Source: Albifimbria verrucaria (taxonomy: Eukaryota; Ascomycota; Sordariomycetes; Hypocreales; Stachybotryaceae). Taken from it: a stretch of 64,000 nt of DNA. Positions 46,901-57,154 of the stretch are shown here, piece by piece. The stretch is from the NCBI GenBank assembly GCA_020081605.1, contig JAHREC010000062.1, positions 806,001-870,000 of the forward strand, read 5' to 3'. The notes beneath the pieces were generated by a model. It made no database searches. It was not told where the DNA came from and worked only from the letters and a program-made list of their open reading frames with translations. Position numbers and translations under genes: made by a program. Every line of letters begins with the position of its first letter. The stretch's first letter is position 1.

Positions 46901-49900
46901 AACGGGAGGTGTGGGTGGCATTGGTATCCGATGTTACATTCGATGTTGATGAATCGGCCGATGCACTATGCGCATACACGAGGAACGACGTATGCAAATT
47001 GAGTGGCTGGGAGCCGTCTGTGACAGACGGACGGTTGCAGCTCGTCCAGGGTTGATTTTTTCGTTTCGCCATCCATTACGCCAAACACTAACGATATGCA
47101 GTTGGCTAACAAACTTGGACATAGAGACTGGTGGCCGGCTGGCAAATCATCACATGCACGGGATGGCCGACTCGTCGTTGCTCTTCGAGGCGAACAGACA
47201 ACCACAACATTGCTTATTGCTGTCGCGCTAAGGAAAGGAGGAACTGAAAGACTAGAGGGCACTGGCTAGAGTTAGTTGCTTATGGCTCGAGGCAGACTGT
47301 GGCGCCAGCCATGGCGTCTGCAGCTTGTGTACACTGCCCAGAGATTCGGACTAGAGCCGCAACGAGGAGATGAGGGAACGAAATTGAAGTAATCCACGAC
47401 GGCTGATGGCTGATGAACAAAATGACTGTGCCGAGCGTCTGCGCAGAAGTGTTCTGCAGAAGAGCAATTGGCCAACCCAGTCTTGGCTGTGGGGGCATTC
47501 GCGACAGGAAAGCTGAGACGCGTTGCTGCAATCCCCAAACGGCATGCGTTATCCTTGAGGTAATGACGTCTCGGAGAGCTCTTTCACGTCACAGCTCGCC
47601 AAACGTTGCGGAGTTCAGGTTTCAGTCCCAATGCCTCCGTATCATACCCCCGTGCCTGGTCGACAGTGAGGCGGGCGCAGGGGAAGACGGGCCATGAGTA
47701 CCTTGTCAACGGTTAGTGTACCGTAATCACGGCTCGGGAAGGGTCGGGTCCCCGGGGTGTGCAGATCCACTGTAGAGTCGTGAGATCATGCGCAGCGGGC
47801 ACTTGGCCTGGGATCTCCGGATAACCCAGTCAAGTCAATCTGGTCGAGGTAAGATGACACCCACCTTACCTTAGTATGGACAAGAGGGTCTGGCTCGCCT
47901 GGTTGGGAGGGTGGGATGGGAGAGCCGTCATGGGAAAGCCAACGCAAAGGAGTACAAAGGAAATGCAATGCAACGCAAAGGCTGATAACGAACAAGGAAA
48001 CGAAATCTGAACCTGTCTGGCGGGAATTGGCCGCGTGGGAAAAGACGACGGGGCTTGACTAGGGCGAGGCGAGATCAGGCCTGAGCTAAGCAACTTGGTG
48101 TGGCCCGAGTTTCCAGGGAAGAAGCATGGCAGGAAGGTGTCGTTATAGCGCATGCCTAGGCGGATTCGATATAGGCAGGGACGAGAAGTAGGTCGGTAGG
48201 TAGGGATGAACGGAGACTCGGTATCCGGACGGCGCGTGGTGGCATGCGCATCGACGGTGGATTGGATTGTTGTCAGCTGGCGGAAGAGCGAGCCATGGCC
48301 CTCATCAGCAGGCAGGCAGAGAGGCAGTGTATGCAGGCAAGTATGCACTGTCGCCGGGCTCGGCGGATGATGTACGGCGCGGTGCTAGCCAAGTCAAGTC
48401 ATCCCATCTATTTTTCCATCCCATCTCATCGTGGGTGGGTGCAGCTCACAGGCCACCCCTGGCCCACTGCCCGCTCTGTCCCTCCCCTTACCTTACCCCC
48501 TTGGAGACGACATGTGGGCAATCCTGTCGTGTACGTTGGGCTGCGTTTGCGGGTGAGGGAATCCTGGCTCGCGGCTGGGGGCCCTGGACAGCTTCTTTTT
48601 CGATGGAGTGTTCTGTGGACTTTTCGGCGGTGATCTGGGGGCTCAGGCGGGCGTCATTTTGTGTTTGCCCTGTGCGTGCACGAGCGAGCGAGCAAGCGTG
48701 CTGCTGGCGCCGGAGTAATATGAATTAGAAGGCGTAATAATGCAGTGATTTTTTCTTCTGCGGTGTCTGCATGGAGATGAGGTTGATGTAGTATGAATGT
48801 AGGTACAAAGGTACGGGAGAAGGGAATTAAAGCAAGGCAAGGCAAGGTAATGCAGTCGATGTAAGGGCAGGAGGCACCCTGACCTTCTTCAACGGTCCCT
48901 CCCACCAACGTTATTCTGCATCTGGTAGGCCTGGCCAAGTCTGTAAATGCACCCTCCATTGCACTTATCACCACCTTACCTTACCTTACCTTACCTTACC
49001 TTACCTTACCTTACCTTACCTTACCTTACATACTACATACATCCTGGCTCGCCCCATCTTCCTGCCTACCCACGCTCTCGTCCTCCTCTTCCTTTTCCTC
49101 CTCCTTCTCGTCCTCCCTCTAGACCACCCCCGACCCTTCGAATTGAAGGTTCCCTCGACTCGAAGCCGGTTCGCGCGGCCCTTGGAGCATCGCCTCGCTC
49201 CCTTCGGTTCGACCGCCTCTCTCTCTCTTTTCTCGTCAATCCTTGTTTGCAGGGCATGATCACAGGGCGCTTGTCCAACCACAGAGGTACGCCAGAGCCC
49301 ACGATCAACGACTCGCCAAGGGAACGACAGACGAGACACTGCATCTCACGCTCGTCGGCCGTATCCAATCTTGTCCCGCCCTTCCCACGTTGCACTGCGA
49401 CTGGCGGTTCATATCATATCATATCATTTCATCTCATCTAATCTTTGCACATCTCAGGTCTTCCCTCATGGTCTCAATCTTGAGTCACTCGTTCGATACC
49501 GCCGACCCGCTCGTCTCCCTCTCTTACCGACCGTCAAGGCCGCTTAATTAATTGCGACATCGCCGTCTCACTTGGTCAATTAACCTGCTCCTGCTCCTCC
49601 ACAGGCCAGTCTACAATACACTACTACACTAATCGATAATCCACAATCTGCCATTGTTTTGATCTCGGTCCGGATCTAGTTGCCTTCGGTTCGCCTCTAG
49701 TCTGCCCTTGGTCCGCGATCCGCTGTCTTTTCTCTCCTCTCTTTTTGCACTCTTTTTTTTTAATCCTCCTCTTCCCCCTCCTCTTGGCTGGTGGACGTGC
49801 GCGTATGAGGACGACAGCAATGGCACAGTGCTCCTACGGATTCGTTCCAGCACCCACATTCATTGCAACCTAGGCTTTCTTGCACAGCAAATCCCAGGCT

Positions 49901-50257
49901 CCAGGCGTCTCGCTAGCGTCTTGTGCCACTCAGGTACCCAGCGCCACCCACACCAGTCCCAGTCGCTGGACGTCGCGCTATTTCGGGCTCCCGGCGACCG
50001 GTATAGCCACCAACGGCTGGCTCACTACAGCTCAGCTCAGCCCGGCCCAGCACTGCGCAGTCCAGCCCAGCCCAGCCCAAATCCAGCCCGGCAAGGCACA
50101 GGCTAGCTAGCACGAGAAATAATATCGCCCACATCCGACCCGAGCAGGATCGATCCTCCTTTCTCCCGTCTCCTCGCAGCCTCCTGCTCTCACCTCATCC
50201 GTCCGCCGAGCCCAGCAAAACCCTCCTCGACCGCTGATCCGCTGGGCTCGAAGGACA
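43959..50257. other. 6.3 kb gene-free region
   Basis: AT-rich from about 44,100 to 44,450, then mixed composition. Contains a (CTTAC)n array (48,973-49,029), GCAAG-type repeats (about 48,832-48,848), ATATC-type repeats (about 49,409-49,430) and dense pyrimidine tracts from 49,060 to 49,240 that look like the core promoter and 5' UTR of the GAP gene. ORFs are short and mutually overlapping; none recognised. Confidence 0.45.
48973..49029. repeat. Pentanucleotide microsatellite (CTTAC)~11
   Basis: Eleven nearly perfect CTTAC units in a row, followed by ATACTACATACATCC. It lies about 1.2 kb upstream of the GAP start. The unit is not the fungal telomere repeat. Confidence 0.95.
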
Positions 50258-53200
50258 ATGGGCACCATGGCGGCGCCCTACCACCATGACTACGACTACG
50301 ACTACGAGCACGACTCGCGCTACCCCGATGGCGGCCGTCGTGGCGTCGGAGTCGGAGTCGGATACTACGACCACCACAACCAGTACTCTCCTCCCTACAG
50401 CGACCGAGCCAGGCACTATGAGGACCCTGCACCGCTGCCACCTCAGTTTCCTCCTGGCCCGGCCAAGGCAGCTCCTCGCATTCCTTTCTCCCTCACCCCT
50501 GGCCAAGGAACCCAAAACCTGTCAAACCTTCCACCTTTGCCCGCCTCTCCTCGTTGGGACTCGTTTTCTTCCCAGGCTTCTCACCAGTATCCCTCGAGCC
50601 CCAGCTCCGCCAGGTTTCCTTCCTACTCCCACGACTATCCTCCGGAGCCGCACTACCCTCGCCAAGGTCCGCCTCCTCCCGTCTCCTACGATGGCTCGAA
50701 CGTGATGCACGAACGCATCAACTCGCCCTTGCGCCCGTTGGCGACCAGGCCCTCCCTCACCGACATGCGAAGTCACGACGCTGGTCCCATGGAAAACTTC
50801 TCTAGGCCGCGAACCAAGAGCATGCGGCAGGCCACACCCGACTACCCCAGGCAGTACCCTCGAGTGCCAAACTTCTCCCCGCCGACTCCTACCACGATTC
50901 GCTGCCCAGCCCTACACATACAGCACCGTGGCAGCGCCCGCGAGGTCCGTCCGTATCCTCCTGGCAGTCCTCGTCGTCCAACCTCGCTCCCGCCTATCCT
51001 CTTGCGCACGGTGACGTTCCCGACCCGCGCTATCCTCGGGCAAGGAATGTGACTGGCCCACCCCATCTACCCACGGGCCGCCCACCCTTTGCAAACCGTG
51101 TGGACAGCTCTGCCTCTGCTCCGGCCTTCACCGGTGGAGCTCCTCCTGGCTCAGCGGAGACGAGCTTCGTTCGAGTTTCAGATCCCAGCACTCTGCATCA
51201 TCTGGCCCAGTCACTGCTATCACCGAGCGGAGCAGCGTCCTGACCAAGGACACCTCCATTGGGTCCGTGTACGCCCACCCCGACGAGCCGAGTTTGGAAG
51301 ATGTTATGGGCATGTACGAGAACGGCTTCAATGACGATGAGCATGACCACAGTCGAAACCCCAGCATGAACCATAGCCGCAACCCCAGTGCCAATCACAG
51401 CCGAAGCCTCAGTCGAAACCCCAGCGTCAACTACAGCCGACCCCACAGTCGAGCCCCCAGTGTCAACTACGACCACAGCATCAACGGCAATAGGATTAAT
51501 ACCCACAACGGTACCATCGATGGTGATGACAACGTAATAGGAGAGGCGGCATCGAACTCCAGACCGTTGACGCCAGTTTCTGACGTGTCCGAGCTGAGGC
51601 GGCCTTTCGGCATGTTTAGCTCGCGAGACGACGACCTCGACGAGCGGGCGAGGCCAGTCACCTCCGGTCTTGATGCGGAAATTCGTCAGTCGAAGATGAT
51701 ATTCACTAGTTTCGAGTTCATCTCGTCGGTGCCGCACATTGTGGAGAAGCAGAAGCAGATGCAAGGGAGGAAGACGATGACGAGGAGGACGAGAAAACAC
51801 CAGAGAAGCGTGACTCGGGCAAGTCACTTGATTCCGACCCATCACTAAAGGCTGGACCTATTGTGGATGGCGCGTTGTCTGAACCGGGGATGGCCAATTC
51901 TCCCTCGCCTCCTGCGCCCTCAGCCTCGCCTTCGCCTGTTCCACAGCCCACTGTCGAAGAGGACCCTGGATGCCGCGATCGTTATGGGTTCAAGAAGGAA
52001 AACCAACACATTACGAGGAAGCAGTATGATGCATGGAACAAGGGCTACTCAGAATACTTGGACAGGAGACGGAAGAAGTGGGTGTCTTACCTGAAGGACA
52101 GTTCGCTGATGACGGATCACCCGACACGATTTCCTGCACCAAGCCCCAAGACGAAGCGATTCGTCCGCAAAGGCATCCCGCCTGAGTGGCGAGGCGCGGC
52201 CTGGTTCTATTACGCAGGTGGACCGGCCATCCTGGCTAAGCATGGAGGACTCTATGGCAAGCTGTTGGACAGGAGTGCAAGCAAAGTTGATTCTGACGCG
52301 ATCGAGCGTGACTTGCATCGCACATTCCCTGACAACATCAAGTTTAAGCCCCTGGTAGTTTAGCTCCCGAGCCCGCTAGCAGTGAGAGACAGAGCCAATC
52401 GACAATGGGAGGCTCTGACTCGGGCAGTTTCGAGCTCCGCATACCCGAATCCGAACCTCCCATTATCTCGGCACTGCGACGAGTTCTGCACGCCTTTGCC
52501 ATTTACAACCCACGCATCGGTTACTGCCAGAGTCTTAACTTTTTGGCAGGTATGCTGTTGCTATTTGTCGAAACGGAGGAGCAATGCTTTTGGCTTCTCA
52601 ACGTCATCACGTCTATCTACCTGCCCGGAACCCATGAGACCAGCTTGGAAGGCTCGAAAATTGATCTTGGTGTTTTGATGACAGAGCTTCGCGATTCAAT
52701 GCCAGCCGTTTGGGATAAGATTGGCGGCGAGCTCGAGGCAGAGCCGACAGGACGCCCTCAGACGAGCAAATCACTTCGCAAGCCGAGAACCAAGACGAAA
52801 CGTGGCAAGTCAGACCAAGGTCTGTCGACGGAGAGACTCCCTCCAATTACCCTCTGCATGACTGCGTGGTTCATGAGCTGCTTCATTGGCACTCTTCCGA
52901 TTGAGACAACGCTGCGAGTTTGGGACGTCTTTTTCTACGAAGGCTCCAAGACACTGTTCCGCGTGGCACTGTCCATCTTCAAGATGGGCGAGGCAGAGAT
53001 CAAGGCGGTTAAGGACCCCATGGAGATGTTTGGTGTTGTCCAAGCCATGCCCAGGCGCATGCTTGACGCCAATGAAGTGATGGAGGTGTGCTTCAAGCGA
53101 CGCAATGGTTTCGGCCACCTCAACCAAGGAGTGATTGACCAGAGGCGTCAAGAAAGACGTGACTTGGTCCGGCGAGATGCAGAGGAGCAGAAGCTCGGCA

Positions 53201-53313
53201 GGTCTGCAACGACGATTAACACTGAAGAAAGCAGCGGCAGGGTGCACAGAAGAGGCACGCTGTTTGGAAGAAAGAAGAGGGACGATTCTAAAACGAGAAT
53301 GCCGGAGGTGTAG
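50258..53313 (+). CDS. TBC-domain Rab GTPase-activating protein (Msb3/Gyp3-like)
   Basis: Stimulates GTP hydrolysis by Rab GTPases in exocytosis and endosomal traffic. The N-terminal half is a low-complexity Tyr/Pro/Ser/His-rich region including repeated HSRNPS units (about 51,350-51,440). The TBC domain starts at about 52,150 with RKGIPPEWRGAAWFYYAG. Both catalytic fingers are present: the Arg finger IERDLHRTFP and the Gln finger GYCQSLNF. WDVFFYEGSKTLFRVAL closes the domain. Four frame breaks: CC 50888-50889, somewhere in 51,110-51,165, TTT 51710-51712 and CCCC 52349-52352, each one base short. The last lies between the two fingers, so an uncorrected model would split the catalytic domain. 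No intron is needed. The ATG at 50258 is the likely start. Confidence 0.87.
51350..51478 (+). repeat. HSRNPS-type coding repeat in the GAP N-terminal region
   Basis: Imperfect tandem units of about 18-24 bp encode HSRNPSMN, HSRNPSAN, HSRSLSRNPSVN, YSRPHSRAPSVN. Ser/Arg-rich units of this kind are possible phosphorylation sites, which is inference. Confidence 0.85.
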
Positions 53314-54122
53314 GGGCCGTCCGGACGAAACTCGGCGTGGGCCAAAGACGGCCTTATTTTTCTTGACTCAATTTACTGGACGGGGATCATTGAACGGCGT
53401 TGACGGAAGACCAAGTGCCTGCTGCATCAGGCACTCATAAAGGCATGGACATGCCGCTTTTTTTGTTCGGACATTATATTTGCTTCTTCTTCTTTTTTGT
53501 TTCTCTACCTCAGATTGAAAGGGATCCCATTTACCACCGGGATGCCCAGGAGCCTACTATGCTTGCGGTTCTACAATTTTGTTATGACGAACGTTACGGC
53601 TTTAGAACCATGACACGCACACCAAGATACCGACTTTTTCTATGGACAGAAAAAGAGACAGAGATTCAGCAATGGTTGCTTTAGAAGAAAAAAAGAAGGG
53701 TGGTTTCTAGTTTCATGCATGGCATTAGATGGGGTGGCGGAAAACATGTGAGCAAGTGTCGTTTTTCTCTTTTGGTTCCTGGATACAGGCGGGAGGAGCG
53801 AGGAATGAGTAATATGGAGACACATTACGATGCAAAACATGGTTGACTGTCGATTGAGACAGGTTTTGAAGGCTTGCATTGTTCCGGAGTCTGTATACTA
53901 CTATCTAGCAGGAGCTAAACATGATGTATGGATGTGTGACAAGCGTTTTAAGAAAGCCGTGAAAGTGAAAATGTGGTGTACATGATGCGTGTGGACGGTG
54001 CTATGCGAAATGTCTGGGGAAGAGTGTCCCGAGTTCCTTGAGGGATGACTCTGACCAAAGGCCTGCCTTGGATTGATGCTTGTACGGGGTAATGATTATG
54101 ATGATTTATAGGCCTACCCGTC
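53314..54122. other. Intergenic, GAP / E2 3' ends
   Basis: 809 bp between convergent genes. No gene, repeat or RNA recognised. Confidence 0.4.
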
Positions 54123-54649
54123 TCACGAAGCCGGAAAGACAGGGTCGGCGAGAGCGTATCTCTCAACGTGCAGCCTCACATTCTTCTCCCAGCTAGCCCT
54201 GTCATTCCGGTATTCCTCGGCGATGCGGTCCTCGAGCGGGTCGTCGGGCTGGGGCTCGATGAGGAGGTTTCGGAGGGCCTCGAGAACGGCGCGGATCTTG
54301 GTGGAGGGCTTCCAGACGTCGGGCTTGAGCAGACCGAGGCAGATGCCGCCGAGGGAGTCGTTGGAGACGTTGGGGTGGTAGATGCGGGTGAGGAACTTGA
54401 CGACGGGGGCTTGAAGGGGTAGTCGGCGGGCAAGGTAAGGAGGATGCCGAAGCGGCCCGGGTGGTAGGGCGAGTCGGGGGCGGAGCGAGGGTGATGTGCC
54501 AGGTGTGGATGGTAGACGAGGGCGGGAGGGACACGGTGAAGCCCTCGGGGGTTCTTGGGAGACCTCGGCGTACTCCTGGAGGAGGTGGTTAGTTGGTGAT
54601 GTTGGTTCGATAGGGTGGGGCCAACCTTGGTGATGCGTTTAGTGGACAT
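54123..54649 (-). CDS. E2 ubiquitin-conjugating enzyme
   Basis: Carries ubiquitin (or a ubiquitin-like protein) as a thioester and passes it to substrates with an E3. Exon 1 is 54649-54626 (MSTKRITK); after an intron of about 50 bp, exon 2 begins EYAEVSQEPP. The UBC fold is complete: YHPGRFGILLTLPADYPFKPP, then IYHPNVSNDSLGGICLGLL with the active-site Cys after GGI and the usual HPN upstream, and LEALRNLLIEPQPDDPLE. About 160 residues, the class I length. Three breaks, all in GGGGG runs one base short: 54547-54551, 54476-54480 and 54405-54409. Which E2 subtype cannot be fixed by eye. Divergent from RRP1. Confidence 0.88.
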
Positions 54650-55745
54650 GGCGACGGATAGTCTTGGGGTGGAGTAAAGACGTAGAAGTCGTAGTTTGTA
54701 AGTTCCGGAGCAGCAAACACCGTAAAGGTCTGCGCTTGACGAAGCTGTCTTGGAGATCCGACCTCGCAGCTCCCAACGCTAGCAGTGCAAGGAGCTATGA
54801 CTCCACGAAAACGGGACAATGCCAACCACGAAAGCTGCGTTTCTCTACCAAAGAGAAGAACCAAACGAAAACACAAGTAGAGCCTCTGCAAGAGAATATC
54901 GAGCTTGGGTAAAGTAGCAGGTCTGATGTTTGCTGGGGTGTGGGAATTGTTGGTGGGAGGAAGAGGGTATGACGAAAGGAAAGGGAATGTGTTGTAGCTT
55001 TTTGGGGTCTGGCTGCCTTATCGCGGGGCTGATAAAAAGTCAGGTGGGGGAGGAGGGGAGGAGGGACCCCGTTGCAGTTCGCCGTGGCGGTACGGGTGGT
55101 ACCTGGTTTTGGGTGTGGGGTTGGGAGGTGGTGGGTGTAGATGGTGTCGTTGAGGGAGGTATGGGGAGAGAGTGGTTTGAGAAAGATGAGCAAACCAAAG
55201 ATAAGAAAAAAAAAATCCAATAAATAAAAAGAAAGACCAAAAGTGTTAATAGTAATGAGGAAATTATTTAGCATGTTTAAATCTGGGTTTACGTCGATTG
55301 ATATCATGTAGATATACGCCGTTGGTTCTCCCTTACAGCATACCAATGGCCGCTCAACTGGCTACAGTACCCGCAACAACACAACCAACTCGCAACGCTC
55401 TATACCAACACCACACCTCAAATCCCCAAAATCACCATCTTCAATGCCCCAGAACCTCTCAACTTCCCAGTAAACAATTGATTCTCACATCCACACCCCA
55501 AACCCCCAACCCGCCAGCATCCCTCACCACCGCAAGTATCCCCAGGCTAGTCTCGGTGAAGCCTCGGTGACGGCCGCTCGGCCCCACTCGCTCCCGTGCC
55601 TGACCGAGTCTTCACCTCGATTTTTTCTCCCAGGCTCGCGGGGCATTTACTTTGGCTTCCTTTTTCTTGATATTTCCTTCCAACAGCTACATACCCCCTT
55701 TCTTTGTCACGTATACCGGAGCACGCGCAGCTCCTGTTGTTTATA
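54650..55745. promoter_or_regulatory. Divergent upstream region, E2 / RRP1
   Basis: 1.1 kb with a G-rich tract at 55,040-55,160 and an A-rich run at 55,205-55,245. No gene recognised. Confidence 0.4.
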
Positions 55746-56581
55746 ATGGCCGGCCAGGAATCTCAAATGCCGTTTATACGGAACCTCGCTTCTAGCGGTA
55801 CGTTGTGATTTTTCTAGAAATTTTCCTTTCTTTCTTGTCTGGGGAGAATGATATATGGAAATCTAACTAACACACCACCGCGCGCAGACCGCAAACTTCG
55901 CACCGCCTCGCTCGAGTCCCTCCAGACCTTCATCGGCTCCCGCAAGGACATCGCCTTCGTCGACGCCTGCAAGCTCTGGAAGGGCCTGTACTACGCGCTG
56001 TGGATGACGGACCGCCCCAGCCGCAGCAGGCCCTCGCCCGCGCCCTCGCCGAGCTGCTCTTCCGCCTGCCCGCCTCCGCCGCGATCCCCTGGCTGCAGGG
56101 CTTCTGGGCCGTCCTGGCCATGCAGTGGACCGACATCGACGTCCTCCGCATGGACAAGTTCCTCTACCTCGTGCGCCGCGTCTTCGCCGCCCAGATCCGC
56201 TGGGCCGCCCAGTCCGAGTTCAAGGGCGACGCCGTCGACGCCCTGCTGCGCGACGTGCTGGCCACCTGGTGCTTCGACCCGGAGTGTGACCTGCGCCGCA
56301 TGCCCGTCGGTCTGCGCCTGCACGTCCTGGACCTGTGGGTCGACGAGCTGGAGCGCGAGGGCGCCCTCGAAGCCGACACCGACGCTGCGCGCGCCTTCGT
56401 CCGCAAGATCGGCGACATGGTCGAGGTCCTGCGAACGTGCCCCGTCAAGCCCGCCCGCGAGCGCGCGCAGGAGAGCTACGACGACGCCCGCCTCCCGTGG
56501 GGCACGGCCAAGGACTCCGACGAGGAAGAGGGCGAGGGCGAGGAGGGTTCCGATGAGGAGTGGGGTGGCCTGGACGATTAA
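55746..56581 (+). CDS. RRP1: Ribosomal RNA processing protein 1 (Rrp1/Nop52)
   Basis: Nucleolar factor for 60S ribosomal subunit and ITS rRNA processing. Exon 1 55746-55797 (MAGQESQMPFIRNLASS), intron 55798-55887, exon 2 to 56581. The Nop52 domain shows DRKLRTASLESLQTFIGSR, LWKGLYYALWMTDRP, then MDKFLYLVRRVF and the acidic tail EEEGEGEEGSDEEWGGLDD. One break at CCCC 56015-56018, one base short, joins MTDRP to QPQQALARALAELLFRLP. Exon 2 is strikingly GC-rich with C or G at most third positions, stronger than its neighbours. Essential in yeast, so a true inactivation would be surprising. Confidence 0.9.
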
Positions 56582-57154
56582 GTCAAGCATGGAAGCAGGG
56601 TTATAAGGAGAGAAAAAGAAGAATCTGCATGGGGAAACGGTGTTTAGGCGTTGGGTCTGTTTGCATGGGCATGGTCGGCACGGCGTGTAGGACGCTGATA
56701 GATACCACTCCGGGAATTAAAAGTCTGTCCAAGCGTTGTCCTCGCCAATTGGCCATTCGAGCTTCGTGACTGTGACGTACTTGTCATGTAGATACCTTCA
56801 GATAAGATATATGAACCTGTTTTGCTGAAGATATTCCGTACCTAGCTATAACACACCTACAAGCGCATATTTTACAGAACATGTTTACTCAAATGCGTAC
56901 ATACGAAGCAGACTATTCACAAATACGATTCCTAATAGTAGCAAATGCTGATGGATATCATTCAATTCAGGCAAGCCTTGAACTCCTAGCCATGTCTTTC
57001 ACTATTTCCTTTCCCCTGCGCCGTGCTTCAAAGTGAAAAAGATAACCTCATCCACATACTCTGAACGAGTCCGCCTCGATATGTGTTATATCACTTCCCT
57101 AGTCCAAATGTACCCAGCTTGATACTTTTTCAGAATGCGATACCAACCGGTATG
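56582..57154. other. Intergenic, RRP1 / membrane protein 3' ends
   Basis: 573 bp between convergent genes; AT-richer from 56,790 to 57,000. Nothing recognised. Confidence 0.4.

Noticed and set aside
48973..49029. Telomere-like repeat
   Set aside because: Unit is CTTAC, not TTAGGG, and genes lie on both sides.
55991..56590. 199-codon minus ORF
   Set aside because: Antisense of RRP1, kept open by the high GC content.
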